DNA of 23,075 nucleotides from Lachnospiraceae bacterium (GCA_900767585.1 CAAFZP010000085.1:1-23075); one strand, 5' to 3'. Numbered from the stretch's first letter, positions 1-8,106 are shown. The notes: a model not told the origin generated them from the sequence alone. Numbers and translations: made by a program.

Positions 1-85
1 TGAAGACTACAAGGTTGATAGGTTTGGAGTGTAATCGTGGCAACACGTTCAGCTGACAAATACTAATAGGTCGAGGGCTTATCCT
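1..85 (+). rRNA. 23S ribosomal RNA, 3' end (partial)
   Basis: The first bases match the conserved 3' end of bacterial 23S rRNA: GAAGACTAC, GGTTGATAGG, CAGCTGAC, then TACTAATAGG and TCGAGGGCTTA. The gene enters from the left edge, so only about the last 85 bases are visible. The exact mature end is estimated from the usual position of the closing helix, within a few bases. No 5S rRNA follows before the terminator at 149-172, so this rRNA operon ends with 23S. The 5S gene must lie upstream in the operon or elsewhere. Confidence 0.93.
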
Positions 86-148
86 TAAAGGTTTTGAGAG
101 CGGAAAGAAAGTCTTGTATCTGTGTGAAGTTCTGAAGGTACAGAAAAG

Positions 149-172
149 AAAGACCGATGAGGTCTTTTTTTT
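149..172 (+). terminator. rRNA operon rho-independent terminator
   Basis: AAAGACC (149-155) and GGTCTTT (161-167) form a 7-bp stem around the loop GATGA, followed by a run of T to 172. It lies about 65 bases after the 23S end and should stop rRNA operon transcription. Confidence 0.85.
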
Positions 173-189
173 GTACAAAATTGGATTGG

Positions 190-735
190 ATGGTGGATGA
201 TTTGAAAAAATTGAATGAGACAGCGGGACACTCTTCGGGACAAAAGAAGCGTCCCCGGGAGCAGGTACATACAATTGCACCGGTATATAATGAGGAGTCA
301 CGAATTCTGATATTGGGAAGCTTTCCCTCGGTGAAATCAAGAGAGGAAGGATTTTTCTATGGACACCCGCAGAATCGTTTCTGGAAAGTGCTTGCACGTG
401 TATTTCAGACAGAGGTTCCGGCTACGATTCCGGAGAAGAAAACGTTTCTGCTAGAGCACAGAGTTGCGGTTTGGGATGTAATTGGACAATGTGAGATTAC
501 GGGATCTTCGGATAGTTCGATTCGAAATGTTATTCTGAATCCAATACAAAAAATCTTGGAGGAGACAAAGATAAAGCGTATATTTGTGAATGGGAAAAAA
601 GCGGAAGAGCTCTATAATCGATATATTTATCCGGTTACAAAAAGGAATGCCGTCTTCCTTCCCTCGACGAGTCCGGCAAATGCAAGCTGGAATCTCGAGA
701 AGCTGGCAGAGGCATGGAAAGTGCTTCTAGGATGA
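190..735 (+). CDS. DNA-deoxyinosine (hypoxanthine-DNA) glycosylase, UDG superfamily family 6
   Basis: Base-excision repair enzyme expected to remove deaminated adenine (hypoxanthine) from DNA. Seen in the protein: the glycosylase segment GSFPSVKSRE followed by FFYGHPQNRFWKVL, and near the C-terminus STSPANAS, a layout I associate with the HDG family of the uracil-DNA glycosylase superfamily. The length of about 180 residues suits a single UDG fold. The start is uncertain. An in-frame ATG at 157 sits in the loop of the rRNA terminator and is unlikely. I use ATG 190, which has no good ribosome site; TTG 202, after GGTGG, is an alternative. Conserved sequence begins only near position 270. The 3' end overlaps the convergent hydrolase gene by 9 bases. 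No clear promoter is visible. Confidence 0.85.
   Translation: MVDDLKKLNETAGHSSGQKKRPREQVHTIAPVYNEESRILILGSFPSVKSREEGFFYGHPQNRFWKVLARVFQTEVPATIPEKKTFLLEHRVAVWDVIGQCEITGSSDSSIRNVILNPIQKILEETKIKRIFVNGKKAEELYNRYIYPVTKRNAVFLPSTSPANASWNLEKLAEAWKVLLG
225..255. repeat. Imperfect GGGAC/GTCCC hairpin in the 5' part of the glycosylase ORF
   Basis: GGGAC at 225-229 pairs with GTCCC at 251-255, and TTC at 234-236 can pair with GAA at 246-248. A third GGGAC copy lies at 237-241. The protein encoded here (about HSSGQKKRP) is not part of the conserved glycosylase fold. It may be a small palindromic element captured at the gene's 5' end, or leader sequence if translation starts in an unexpected place. Confidence 0.35.
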
Positions 736-1818
736 AGCAAATGTTCGAATCATTATTTTTATAAGCAGAATTGCTGCATCCGAGATGGAATCGCTCGTCT
801 CGTGCGGCAATTTCTTTTTTGTCTGAATAATCGTGTGGATATCCTTCAGTTTCACAGTAAGGAAATCGTCGACAGTTTCAATCCCCACTGCATCGAGAAT
901 GGAGAATACAGCCTCTATGATTTCTTTTCGCTTTTCTTTTGGAATGAGAGCAATCCACTCGCGGATTGCCTGATTCGCAAGGACACTTTCGTTTGTCAGA
1001 TTCTTTGAAGGTACAAAGTGTCTTCCCATCACCTGCCAGCTCATTGCGTCGTGCTGGCGAAGTCCTTTGTTATCGCTTTTGATAATGATACAGGTTTCCG
1101 GATGTTCAAAAAGCTGACCGACGATCGAGGATTCCGGAACAATCGTTTTGATGATTGGCAGTATAGCCTGGTAAGAAGGTGTTGCGATAACATCCCGAGT
1201 GAAACCGGGACCATCGTTATTATAGATCGTGATGATGTGTTGCCGAATGACATCCTTACAGTGCATGCCTGCGAAAATAGCTAGATTTCCGCCTTTGGAG
1301 TGACCGCCAAGCCGGATTGGGGCATCGGTAACCGGAAGTGCGTCTAGATAAGCGAGAGCTTTGTTCTGCCCCGGAGTTTCCTTCAGATAAAGCATGTTGA
1401 AATCTTCATGCCAGCCGACGAGTGTGGCATCTGTTCCGGAAAATGCAATATAAATACTTCCATCCGCCAGCATGATTGTAAGTGCGGAGAACTGCGATTG
1501 CTCTGTTTCACTGATTTCGTTTATATAGCGGGAAAGATGAGCATTGCGGAAACGCTCGCTTTTTGCCATTTCCTGAAATACGAAGATTGCATTTTTTGTT
1601 GTTGAGACATGATCTAGGAGCTCCTGTTTCTTATGCAGTTGGAAGAATTTGTCTGCGGCATCGGACAGCGTTATCGACTGGGATGCGTCGGCAGGAACGA
1701 TATCACGCAGCTCAACATAGACGAGCTGGGATAAAATCAGATTATCGACATCACAAAAGGAATCCTGACTGAATGTCAGATCTCCACGCCATTTCAGATA
1801 GTCAAGGATATTACTCAT
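727..1818 (-). CDS. DUF2974 / Mbeg1-like alpha/beta-hydrolase
   Basis: Predicted cytoplasmic serine hydrolase of 363 residues in the DUF2974 (Mbeg1-like) lipase-like group. No signal peptide is visible. The nucleophile elbow is LGGHSKGGN, with Ser174 as the likely nucleophile in a GHSKG variant of GxSxG. Upstream of it, FSGTDATLVGWHEDFNM matches the family's usual GTD...GW.EDF.M segment. The substrate is unknown. The ATG at 1818 is preceded on the minus strand by GAGGAGG about 8 bases away, so the start is firm. It has its own leader: a TAGAAT box sits at 1854-1849, but no convincing -35 was found. Its 3' end overlaps the convergent glycosylase gene by 9 bases, with no terminator between them. 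Confidence 0.85.
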   Translation of the reverse strand: MSNILDYLKWRGDLTFSQDSFCDVDNLILSQLVYVELRDIVPADASQSITLSDAADKFFQLHKKQELLDHVSTTKNAIFVFQEMAKSERFRNAHLSRYINEISETEQSQFSALTIMLADGSIYIAFSGTDATLVGWHEDFNMLYLKETPGQNKALAYLDALPVTDAPIRLGGHSKGGNLAIFAGMHCKDVIRQHIITIYNNDGPGFTRDVIATPSYQAILPIIKTIVPESSIVGQLFEHPETCIIIKSDNKGLRQHDAMSWQVMGRHFVPSKNLTNESVLANQAIREWIALIPKEKRKEIIEAVFSILDAVGIETVDDFLTVKLKDIHTIIQTKKKLPHETSDSISDAAILLIKIMIRTFASS

Positions 1819-2056
1819 ACATAAACCTCCTCACTTACATAATAAAATATTCTACCACATATTTGGGAAATGTACGCATCTAAAACATAAAATTCTCATC
1901 TACAATTTGATAACATTGTAAAAAAAATTAAAAAAGCGAGGGAGTTTTTATGGACAGGTGATTTGCTAGAATGAACCTAACAAAGGAGCGGAGCGGAAGG
2001 CACCTCTAAGTGTTAATTCATAAAAATCTGTAGATTGATGAAAGGTGGAACAAGAT

Positions 2057-2305
2057 ATGATGAATCTACTTACAAAAGGAATGAATAAACTGGTGGAAAT
2101 GATGTATGTATTTGGGGCTGTGATCGGACTTAGCCTTGTTTTTGTATATCCGGTTATCGGAGGACTGCTGCTTGTGATCGCATTTCTGGCAGGACATATT
2201 CTGAGAGGGAAACAGATCCAACAGATGGAAGATAAGGACGAACAGGAATTATACGCACCTGTAGTTAAAAACTGCAAACGTGTAAAGGTAAAAAAGGCTG
2301 CATAA
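2057..2305 (+). CDS. Small two-helix membrane protein, unknown function
   Basis: An 82-residue hypothetical protein I do not recognise. After a short N-terminus with Lys residues there are two hydrophobic segments, about residues 15-30 and 32-49, joined by a Tyr-Pro turn. A charged tail follows (HILRGKQ, then acidic, then a Lys-rich end KRVKVKKAA). It is probably a small inner-membrane hairpin protein. ATG 2057 is chosen because AAAGGTGG at 2041-2048 lies 8 bases upstream; the GTG at 2045 is inside that ribosome site. The long opposite-strand ORF over this region is Ser/Thr/Ile-rich and looks like a shadow. It stands alone: the helicase gene downstream has its own promoter. Confidence 0.6.
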   Translation: MMNLLTKGMNKLVEMMYVFGAVIGLSLVFVYPVIGGLLLVIAFLAGHILRGKQIQQMEDKDEQELYAPVVKNCKRVKVKKAA

Positions 2306-2321
2306 TATGGAATCGTATACA

Positions 2322-2350
2322 TTGACAAAAGAACGAATGTTCGGTAATAT
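2322..2350 (+). promoter_or_regulatory. SOS promoter of the helicase gene with a LexA box
   Basis: TTGACA (2322-2327) and TAATAT (2345-2350) are separated by exactly 17 bases. Within the spacer, GAAC-GAAT-GTTC (2331-2342) followed by G matches the Gram-positive LexA operator CGAAC-N4-GTTCG at every position except the first. LexA bound here would block RNA polymerase, so the helicase gene is predicted to be induced by DNA damage. Confidence 0.82.
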
Positions 2351-2443
2351 AGTCCCATAGGAATAGAGGGCCTGATCGTGCACGGAAGAAGGATTTCACA
2401 TGAAGTATTTTCTGAAGGTGCGAGGGTAGAATGGAGACAGAAT

Positions 2444-4564
2444 ATGAAGATTCCTGACAAGGTTACAGATGAACAATTGGAGATTATAAAGGCAACAGAG
2501 GGGTACATCCGCGTCGCATCGGTTCCGGGATCGGGCAAGACGTTTGTGCTTACTTACCGGATTGCATATCTGATTACAGAGTTGTATGTAGATCCGGCAT
2601 CAATCGTCGCGTTGACATTTACGAATAAGGCTGCAGGGGAGATGAAGCAGCGGTTGAAGGAGATTATCGGGGATAAATGCAATTGCTTTGCAGGAACATT
2701 TCATGGCTATTGTAATAAGATTCTGAAGGAGGAGATTCACCGGTTATCGTTCCCGAAGACATTTTCTATATTGGATAAGAAGGCAGAGCTTGATCTGATC
2801 CGCGAGGTTGCCGAGGAAGTGCAAGTATCGCTTAAGCAGAGCACGGCACGCAAGATGATGGATGAGATGGACAAAAAGAAGTTGGATACGAGCTATATCG
2901 AGCTTATGACTTCGGAGGATACGACGCAGATCGATGCACGCCTGGAGACAGAGAACAATGCTGTGGAGCGGGTGTTCCTGGGATATATTAAGAAGCAGCG
3001 TGAGAACTATGTACTTGATTTTGAAGATGTTATGCACTTTGCACTTTATATCCTGGATCATTTTCCGGATGCGAAGAAGAAATGGCAGGATCGTTGTCAG
3101 TATGTGCTATGTGATGAGTTTCAGGATGTGAGTGCGGAACAGGGGCGGCTTCTGTCTGTTCTGAGTGGCAGGTTCGGGAATCTGTTCGTGGTGGGAGATG
3201 ACGACCAGAATATCTATTCATGGAGAGGCTCGAATCCGGAATATATGATTCATTTCCATGAGGATTATCCGGAGGTCAAAAGCTATCAACTGACGGAGAA
3301 TTTCCGGAGTACGCCGCAGGTGGTGGAACTTGCGAAGGCATTGATCATCCGGAACAAGAACCGTCTCAAGAAGGATATGTTCACGCGGAACTCCCCTGGG
3401 GCAAAGCCGGTGTTCAATCAGTTAAAGACAGAGAAAGAGGAATCTGCCTGGATTGCGAACTGTATAGGCCGGGAGATGGAGCAGGGGAAAAAGTATTCGG
3501 ATTTTGTAGTGCTTGTGCGAGCTTCTTCACAGACACGCTCACTTGAAGAGGCGTTTGTGCGAAGAAAGGTACCGTATAAGATCCTGAGTGGTGCCAAGTT
3601 TTACGAGGCAGAGGAGATTCGTACTGTTCTTGCTTATCTTCGAATGGTGTACAGTCTGACGGATATGGATTTTGTCTATACGATTTCCCGCCCAAGAAGA
3701 GGATTTGGTAAGAAATCCATCGAGAGGCTTGGGAAGTTTGCGAGACATCAGGGATGTTCCTTGTTTGAGGCACTTGGCGCACAGATTGCGGCTGGTGCGG
3801 CAGTGAAAGAATCTGTAGTAAAATATTATCACGAGATCAAGCGTCTTCATGAGACATATGAGCAGTTTTCTTCCTTCGAGCTTGCGAGGCAGTGTCTGGC
3901 AATTGACTATCGCGCGGAGTTAGAACAGGATTTTGATCAGACGAAGCTTGAGAATGTCACAGAGCTTCTGACGACGATACAGATGCTGGAGAAAGAGAAT
4001 CTCGAGCCGATACCGCTCGAAGATTTACTGGAGCATTTCGCGTTGTTTACAGCGCAGGATGACGATACGAGACAGAATGTTGTGCGGGTTCTGACGATAC
4101 ATACCGCGAAAGGGTTGGAGTTTGATACGGTGTTTATTCCGGGATTGATCGAGAACCAATTCCCAAGCTACCGGCTGAAGAATGAGGACGAGTATGAAGA
4201 AGAGCGGAGGCTCCTCTATGTTGCGATGACGCGCGCGAAGAAGATGTTGTATCTGACTTCTTATAAGAATAAAGCAGAAGGCTATCCGTCCCGCACATCA
4301 TCACTATTGTGTGGCATCGATCCGTCCTGCTTGAATTGTCTAAACGGCAGTCGTCTTCCGGTTGGGAGCGTGTATGCGCCGATGGTGGAGAAGACGGGAT
4401 TTGCGGCTGGCGATGTTGTATGGCATAAGATCTTTGGCAGAGGCGTAATACAGAAGGTAGATACGGCAGAACAGGTATATGAGATACAATTTGACCAGAT
4501 AGCTTCGATTAGAAGGATTCAATTCCGGGCAGAATTAAGGACAGAGGAATGGAAAATAGATTGA
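2444..4564 (+). CDS. UvrD/PcrA-type superfamily 1 ATP-dependent DNA helicase
   Basis: A 3'-5' DNA helicase/translocase for repair or replication-fork maintenance. All SF1A motifs are present: Q motif TDEQ (8-11), Walker A ASVPGSGKT (25-33), Ia LTFTNKAAGEMKQRL, Ic TFHGY, Walker B DEFQD (224-228), III GDDDQNIYSWRG (from 251), IV TENFRST, V LTIHTAKGLEFD, and VI LLYVAMTRAKK (Arg597). A C-terminal Tudor/SH3-like segment (GDVVWHKIFGRGVIQKV) resembles the PcrA tail. At 706 residues it is slightly shorter than typical PcrA. ATG 2444 has GGAG 8-9 bases upstream and puts the Q motif near the N-terminus; the GTG at 2378 lacks a comparable ribosome site. The LexA box in its promoter predicts SOS induction. 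Whether it is the housekeeping PcrA or a paralogue cannot be told here. Confidence 0.93.
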   Translation: MKIPDKVTDEQLEIIKATEGYIRVASVPGSGKTFVLTYRIAYLITELYVDPASIVALTFTNKAAGEMKQRLKEIIGDKCNCFAGTFHGYCNKILKEEIHRLSFPKTFSILDKKAELDLIREVAEEVQVSLKQSTARKMMDEMDKKKLDTSYIELMTSEDTTQIDARLETENNAVERVFLGYIKKQRENYVLDFEDVMHFALYILDHFPDAKKKWQDRCQYVLCDEFQDVSAEQGRLLSVLSGRFGNLFVVGDDDQNIYSWRGSNPEYMIHFHEDYPEVKSYQLTENFRSTPQVVELAKALIIRNKNRLKKDMFTRNSPGAKPVFNQLKTEKEESAWIANCIGREMEQGKKYSDFVVLVRASSQTRSLEEAFVRRKVPYKILSGAKFYEAEEIRTVLAYLRMVYSLTDMDFVYTISRPRRGFGKKSIERLGKFARHQGCSLFEALGAQIAAGAAVKESVVKYYHEIKRLHETYEQFSSFELARQCLAIDYRAELEQDFDQTKLENVTELLTTIQMLEKENLEPIPLEDLLEHFALFTAQDDDTRQNVVRVLTIHTAKGLEFDTVFIPGLIENQFPSYRLKNEDEYEEERRLLYVAMTRAKKMLYLTSYKNKAEGYPSRTSSLLCGIDPSCLNCLNGSRLPVGSVYAPMVEKTGFAAGDVVWHKIFGRGVIQKVDTAEQVYEIQFDQIASIRRIQFRAELRTEEWKID

Positions 4565-4589
4565 TTTTTCCTGTGAAATTGTCTATGAT
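4561..4589 (+). promoter_or_regulatory. Putative promoter of the degV gene pair
   Basis: TTGATT (4561-4566), a 17-base spacer, and TATGAT (4584-4589). It starts inside the helicase stop codon region and would give a leader of about 115 bases before the DegV ATG. Called by consensus only. Confidence 0.5.
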
Positions 4590-4711
4590 AGAGATAAATA
4601 TGTTTCACACAATCCTGCAATCTGATACCTGTGAGTGAACGTTTTTGCTTGCGGAGATTCGTTGATTCAGGCGGAAACATACGATAAGTGAAGATAAGGA
4701 GAAGTCCGGAT

Positions 4712-5599
4712 ATGGAGAATTATGTAATAAGCTGTTGCTCAACAGCAGATCTTTCGCAAGAGCATTTTGATGCGATTGGCGTCAAATATATATGTTTTCA
4801 TTTCGAATTAGATGGTGTACAGTACGAGGACAATCTCGGAAAGAGCATTCCTTTTGATGAGTTTTATTCACGTATGGCGAATGGTGCAGACACGAAGACA
4901 TCGCAGGTAAATGCGGAAGAGTTCGAAGCATATTTCCGTTCCTTTCTGGAGAAGGGACAGGATATTCTGCATATAAGCCTGTCATCGGGAATCAGCGGCG
5001 TGATTAATTCCGCATACATTGCGAAAGAAACTTTGCAGGAAGAGTTCCCGGACCGGAAGATTTATATTGTTGATTCACTTGCAGCTTCTTCCGGATATGG
5101 ATTGCTTATGGATAAGCTCTCAGAACTCCGGGCGCAGGGAAAGACGATTGATGAGGTACGGGATTTTGCGGAGGCGAATAAACTGAATGTGCATCATTGG
5201 TTTTTCACTTCGGATCTGACCTTCTTCATAAAGGGTGGACGTGTGACCAAGACGGCAGGATTTATCGGCTCGGTATTGAATATCTGTCCGCTGCTGAATG
5301 TGGATTATGAGGGAAAGCTCATCCCGCGTGCGAAGATCCGTACGAAGAAGAAGGTGATTCAGGCAATCGTGGACCGCATGGAGGAATGTGCCAAGGACGG
5401 ACTTGATTATTCCGGGAAGTGCTATATATCGCAGTCCGCCTGCTATGAGGATGCACGTGCGGTTGCAGATCTGATCGAGCAGAGATTCCCGAAGCTGAAT
5501 GGGAAGGTAGAGATTAACCATATCGGAACGACTATCGGAAGTCATACAGGTCCTGGAACGGTTGCGCTTTTCTTCTGGGGAAAGAAACGTGAGGATTAG
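4712..5599 (+). CDS. DegV family fatty-acid-binding protein (FakB-like)
   Basis: A 295-residue DegV/FakB protein. The family binds a single fatty acid and, in Firmicutes, presents it to the kinase FakA so that exogenous fatty acids can enter phospholipids. Seen: an N-terminal STAD segment (DST/DSxAD in relatives), TSQ at 63-65, LSSGISG (90-96), the IVDS strand, and the C-terminal GSHTGPG (276-282) with His278, all typical of the fold's lipid-head pocket. A basic loop FIKGGRVTKTAG is also conserved. ATG 4712 has AAGGAG 10 bases upstream and gives the usual family N-terminus; the upstream GTG at 4688 does not. A 107-residue gene follows after 9 bases, probably co-transcribed. The bound ligand is not predictable from sequence. 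Confidence 0.9.
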   Translation: MENYVISCCSTADLSQEHFDAIGVKYICFHFELDGVQYEDNLGKSIPFDEFYSRMANGADTKTSQVNAEEFEAYFRSFLEKGQDILHISLSSGISGVINSAYIAKETLQEEFPDRKIYIVDSLAASSGYGLLMDKLSELRAQGKTIDEVRDFAEANKLNVHHWFFTSDLTFFIKGGRVTKTAGFIGSVLNICPLLNVDYEGKLIPRAKIRTKKKVIQAIVDRMEECAKDGLDYSGKCYISQSACYEDARAVADLIEQRFPKLNGKVEINHIGTTIGSHTGPGTVALFFWGKKRED

Positions 5600-5608
5600 A
5601 GTGGTTAT

Positions 5609-5932
5609 ATGGAAGAACAGATATATAGGATTGTGCGAATTGACGAAGAGGACTTCGGTTGCGAAGGCAGACCGGAGGGAGATGTGCCGATGGTAAGTGT
5701 TACGCTGGAGGCTGCATCTGGTGAGACAAAGCTTGTATATGCGGAGGATTCCCTGATGTATACAAGGAAGCTGGATGTTGGAGGATTCGCTGTGATTGGT
5801 GCGGATGGCATGCTATATGCCCCGGAACAGATGAGAATGGATGAGGAAATGACAGAACATGCGATAGATTTTGACAAGCAGGCAGCCTGGATGGAACAGT
5901 ACTGGGAAGCACTTGAAGAATTGGATGAATGA
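5609..5932 (+). CDS. Small acidic protein linked to degV, unknown function
   Basis: A 107-residue protein I do not recognise. It is strongly acidic, has no signal peptide or membrane segment, and looks like a compact beta-rich N-terminal part (YRIVRIDEEDFGCEGRPEG, VSVTLEAASGETKLVYAED) followed by a helical acidic tail ending in ALEELDE. It starts 9 bases after the degV stop and ends 60 bases before a strong terminator. The two genes therefore very likely form one transcript, and it may act with the DegV protein. The ribosome site is weak (AGAGTGG). No enzymatic motif is visible. Confidence 0.75.
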   Translation: MEEQIYRIVRIDEEDFGCEGRPEGDVPMVSVTLEAASGETKLVYAEDSLMYTRKLDVGGFAVIGADGMLYAPEQMRMDEEMTEHAIDFDKQAAWMEQYWEALEELDE

Positions 5933-5992
5933 GAAAAATGCCATTTCAGGAGAAAATCCGGCAGGACATGTATACATAGACAGAACGCAAAG

Positions 5993-6019
5993 ACAGGACC
6001 GAAAAGGTCCTGTTTTTTT
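5993..6019 (+). terminator. Rho-independent terminator after the degV pair
   Basis: ACAGGACC (5993-6000), loop GAAAA, GGTCCTGT (6006-6013): a perfect 8-bp stem running into seven T to 6019. Confidence 0.92.
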
Positions 6020-6112
6020 GCACAGATTTTCCGGGATGGTCAAATGCTCACCGGTTCATCAGGCAAGATGCCGGACAATTCATGTCATGTAGAAATTGCA
6101 ACTATGCGTTCA

Positions 6113-6141
6113 ATGACAAATAAGCATGGAACAACTATACT
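6113..6141 (+). promoter_or_regulatory. Putative promoter of the AAA+/EAL/NYN/DUF4230 operon
   Basis: ATGACA (6113-6118) and TATACT (6136-6141) are separated by 17 bases, each one mismatch from consensus. It lies 47 bases before the first gene and downstream of the preceding terminator, so it is the likely start of the six-gene transcript. Confidence 0.65.
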
Positions 6142-6188
6142 GAATGAAAATAAACATTATGAAAAAATTTATATGAGAGGGATGAACT

Positions 6189-7922
6189 ATGTTTCATGAA
6201 TATAAAAAACCGAGAACTTACAGAAGGAATGATTTGCCTCATGTTTACAAAAACGGTGCGATTTTACTTGGGAAAATAGGACTGGCTGAAAAAACACAGT
6301 CATCAAAACAAGGAATGAAAGACAGAGCACGGTTTACAGTATATGGAAGACTTGGATTTGAAGAGAGAGATCAAATTGTGGTGTGCTCAAAAATCATTTA
6401 CGAGAAATATCCGGAGGATTTTGGCGAAAAAATGGTGAACGTAACAGAAGTTGCACCGACATTAAAAACCCTGCTCATTTCGGAAACAACGTTCCGGAGA
6501 GATGCAAATATGTTCTGGAGTGATATACAGGGACTGCTCAAAGTACAGTTTGACAAGATGAAAGACGTGTACAACATAGCGGAAGGGGATATGCATATCT
6601 TCTATACGTACGAGAAAGAAGAAACCAAAATCGCCTACCATGGATATACAATCGAGGGGTATCTGGCTGTAAAGAAAGCGGTTGATCAGAATAAAAACAT
6701 ATGCAGTTGTACATATGCAGATTTTCTGCGGATACAACGCCGGTTAAAGAGGAATCATGCAGGCAACGCAGATGGACAAAATTCAGCCGGATATGATCTG
6801 CACGAGGAAGAGGACAGCACCATGACCACTCTGCCGGGGGAGGACGAAGATATCGCTATGGCTGTTCTGACGGACAGACGCAGACCGATGCAGTTAAAAC
6901 TTCTGGATTTTCTGGAGAACCATAACTTTGAAGAAATGCTTCATTTTATGCAAGAACGAATCACCGGGCAGCCGGAGCTTCCCAAAGTGGTTGCGGGTAT
7001 TTATCAGTATCTGGATTGCACTGCGCACGGAAAAACGTGCAAGAGCAATATCCTTATATCGGCGCCATCCGGATGTGGAAAGACGGAGACGTTCCGGGCG
7101 CTGCGCGATTATCTCGGCAAGCATCTGAAGGGATTCCCGGTAACCCAGGTGGATATGACTTCGATTACAGAAGAGGGTTTCAAGGGAAAAGATACTGCAG
7201 ATGTGGTTGCAGAATTGCGTGGAAAAGGGGATGGAACCGGAATCGGAATTGTGTTTATGGATGAATTTGATAAGAAACTGATCCCGTCTTATACCAGTCA
7301 GGGAAACAACGTCAATGCGGCAATCCAGTCACAGCTTCTGACATTGATTGAGGGAAGAACCGTTCTTTTCAAAGAGGACGAAATTGATACAACCAATACA
7401 TTGTTTATAGGGCTTGGATCATTTGATGAGTGCCGGAAGCGGCGGGAGAAGAAAACAGGAGGTCTTGGGTTTGGGGCAGAGGCAAGTATCGAACAAAGCG
7501 ACCATTACCATGAGATCAGCCGGGATGAGATGATAGAGCTTGGAGCATCCTATGAGCTGCTTGGCAGATTCCAGATTCTTGCCAATTATTACAGATTATC
7601 AGAATCCGCACTCGATAAACTGATTGACAAGTATCAGGAAAATGCAATTTCCACACTGGGAGTCCGGCTGGTTATCATGCCACAGATGCGAGCAGAGCTT
7701 CATGCACTTGCCAATGGCAGATACGGATGCAGAATGTTGGAGAATACAATTATGGATCGGGCAATGGAACTTCTCCCGGAGCTTCTGTCGAAGAAGGATG
7801 GCAAATGGAGATATGTGATGGTTCTCGATAGCGACGGAAAATCACAGATTGTAAATAAGTGGATATGGGAGTCGGAAAACAAAAAAAAGCAGGAAGGAAA
7901 AAAGGAAGCAGAACAGGAATAA
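6189..7922 (+). CDS. ClpX-like AAA+ ATPase with a novel N-terminal domain
   Basis: A 577-residue predicted unfoldase. The C-terminal half follows ClpX closely: Walker A APSGCGKT (292-299), SITEEGFKGKD where ClpX has its pore-1 loop (GFKG in place of GYVG), Walker B IVFMDEFDK (Asp358-Glu359), a LLTLIEG helix, an LFIGLGSF strand, GLGFGAE (425-431) at the site of the ClpX IGF loop that docks on ClpP, a GRF arginine-finger segment and a GCR sensor-2. The ClpX zinc-binding domain is absent. Residues 1-230 hold an unrecognised region, possibly substrate-selecting, followed by an acidic linker. ATG 6189 follows GAGAGGG. It opens a same-strand operon with a second AAA+ ATPase. ClpP partnership is inferred from the LGF tripeptide only; no clpP is in the window. 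Confidence 0.82.
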   Translation: MFHEYKKPRTYRRNDLPHVYKNGAILLGKIGLAEKTQSSKQGMKDRARFTVYGRLGFEERDQIVVCSKIIYEKYPEDFGEKMVNVTEVAPTLKTLLISETTFRRDANMFWSDIQGLLKVQFDKMKDVYNIAEGDMHIFYTYEKEETKIAYHGYTIEGYLAVKKAVDQNKNICSCTYADFLRIQRRLKRNHAGNADGQNSAGYDLHEEEDSTMTTLPGEDEDIAMAVLTDRRRPMQLKLLDFLENHNFEEMLHFMQERITGQPELPKVVAGIYQYLDCTAHGKTCKSNILISAPSGCGKTETFRALRDYLGKHLKGFPVTQVDMTSITEEGFKGKDTADVVAELRGKGDGTGIGIVFMDEFDKKLIPSYTSQGNNVNAAIQSQLLTLIEGRTVLFKEDEIDTTNTLFIGLGSFDECRKRREKKTGGLGFGAEASIEQSDHYHEISRDEMIELGASYELLGRFQILANYYRLSESALDKLIDKYQENAISTLGVRLVIMPQMRAELHALANGRYGCRMLENTIMDRAMELLPELLSKKDGKWRYVMVLDSDGKSQIVNKWIWESENKKKQEGKKEAEQE

Positions 7923-7932
7923 TGATATAGAT

Positions 7933-7976
7933 AACAATCAATAATCTCTATAAAAACAATCGATAATCCATATAAA
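7933..7976. repeat. Two tandem 22-bp repeats between the two AAA+ genes
   Basis: Two adjacent 22-base units (7933-7954 and 7955-7976) match at 19 of 22 positions. Each has the form AACAATC-R-ATAATC-NN-TATAAA. They sit just after the ClpX-like gene stop and before the putative promoter at 7992-8020, so they could be paired binding sites for a regulator. No known regulator is recognised. Confidence 0.7.
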
Positions 7977-7991
7977 AACTGGTTGTAAAAT

Positions 7992-8020
7992 TTGCAAAAA
8001 TGTGGTTTCATAGATATATA
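7992..8020 (+). promoter_or_regulatory. Weak internal promoter candidate before the Lon-like gene
   Basis: TTGCAA (7992-7997), a 17-base spacer, and TATATA (8015-8020). Each box has 4 of 6 consensus bases. The 184-base gap between the two AAA+ genes contains no terminator hairpin, so read-through from the upstream gene also remains likely. Confidence 0.35.
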
Positions 8021-8106
8021 TGCATTTCTTCCCAAAGTGTCGAAAATCGGCATTTGAGCGGGAGAGATGCATCGTATATCTAAAATAACTCAGAGGGGTA
8101 ACAAGT

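Noticed and set aside
157..189. ATG 157 as start of the DNA glycosylase
   Set aside because: It lies in the loop of the rRNA terminator and has no ribosome site; conserved sequence starts much later.
2378..2443. GTG 2378 as helicase start
   Set aside because: No comparable ribosome site, and the extra 22 residues resemble no family N-terminus; ATG 2444 has GGAG at good spacing.
1966..2538. 190-codon minus-strand ORF over the small membrane gene and the helicase start
   Set aside because: Ser/Thr/Ile-rich low-quality protein, no ribosome site, and it overlaps two better-supported + strand genes and their promoter.
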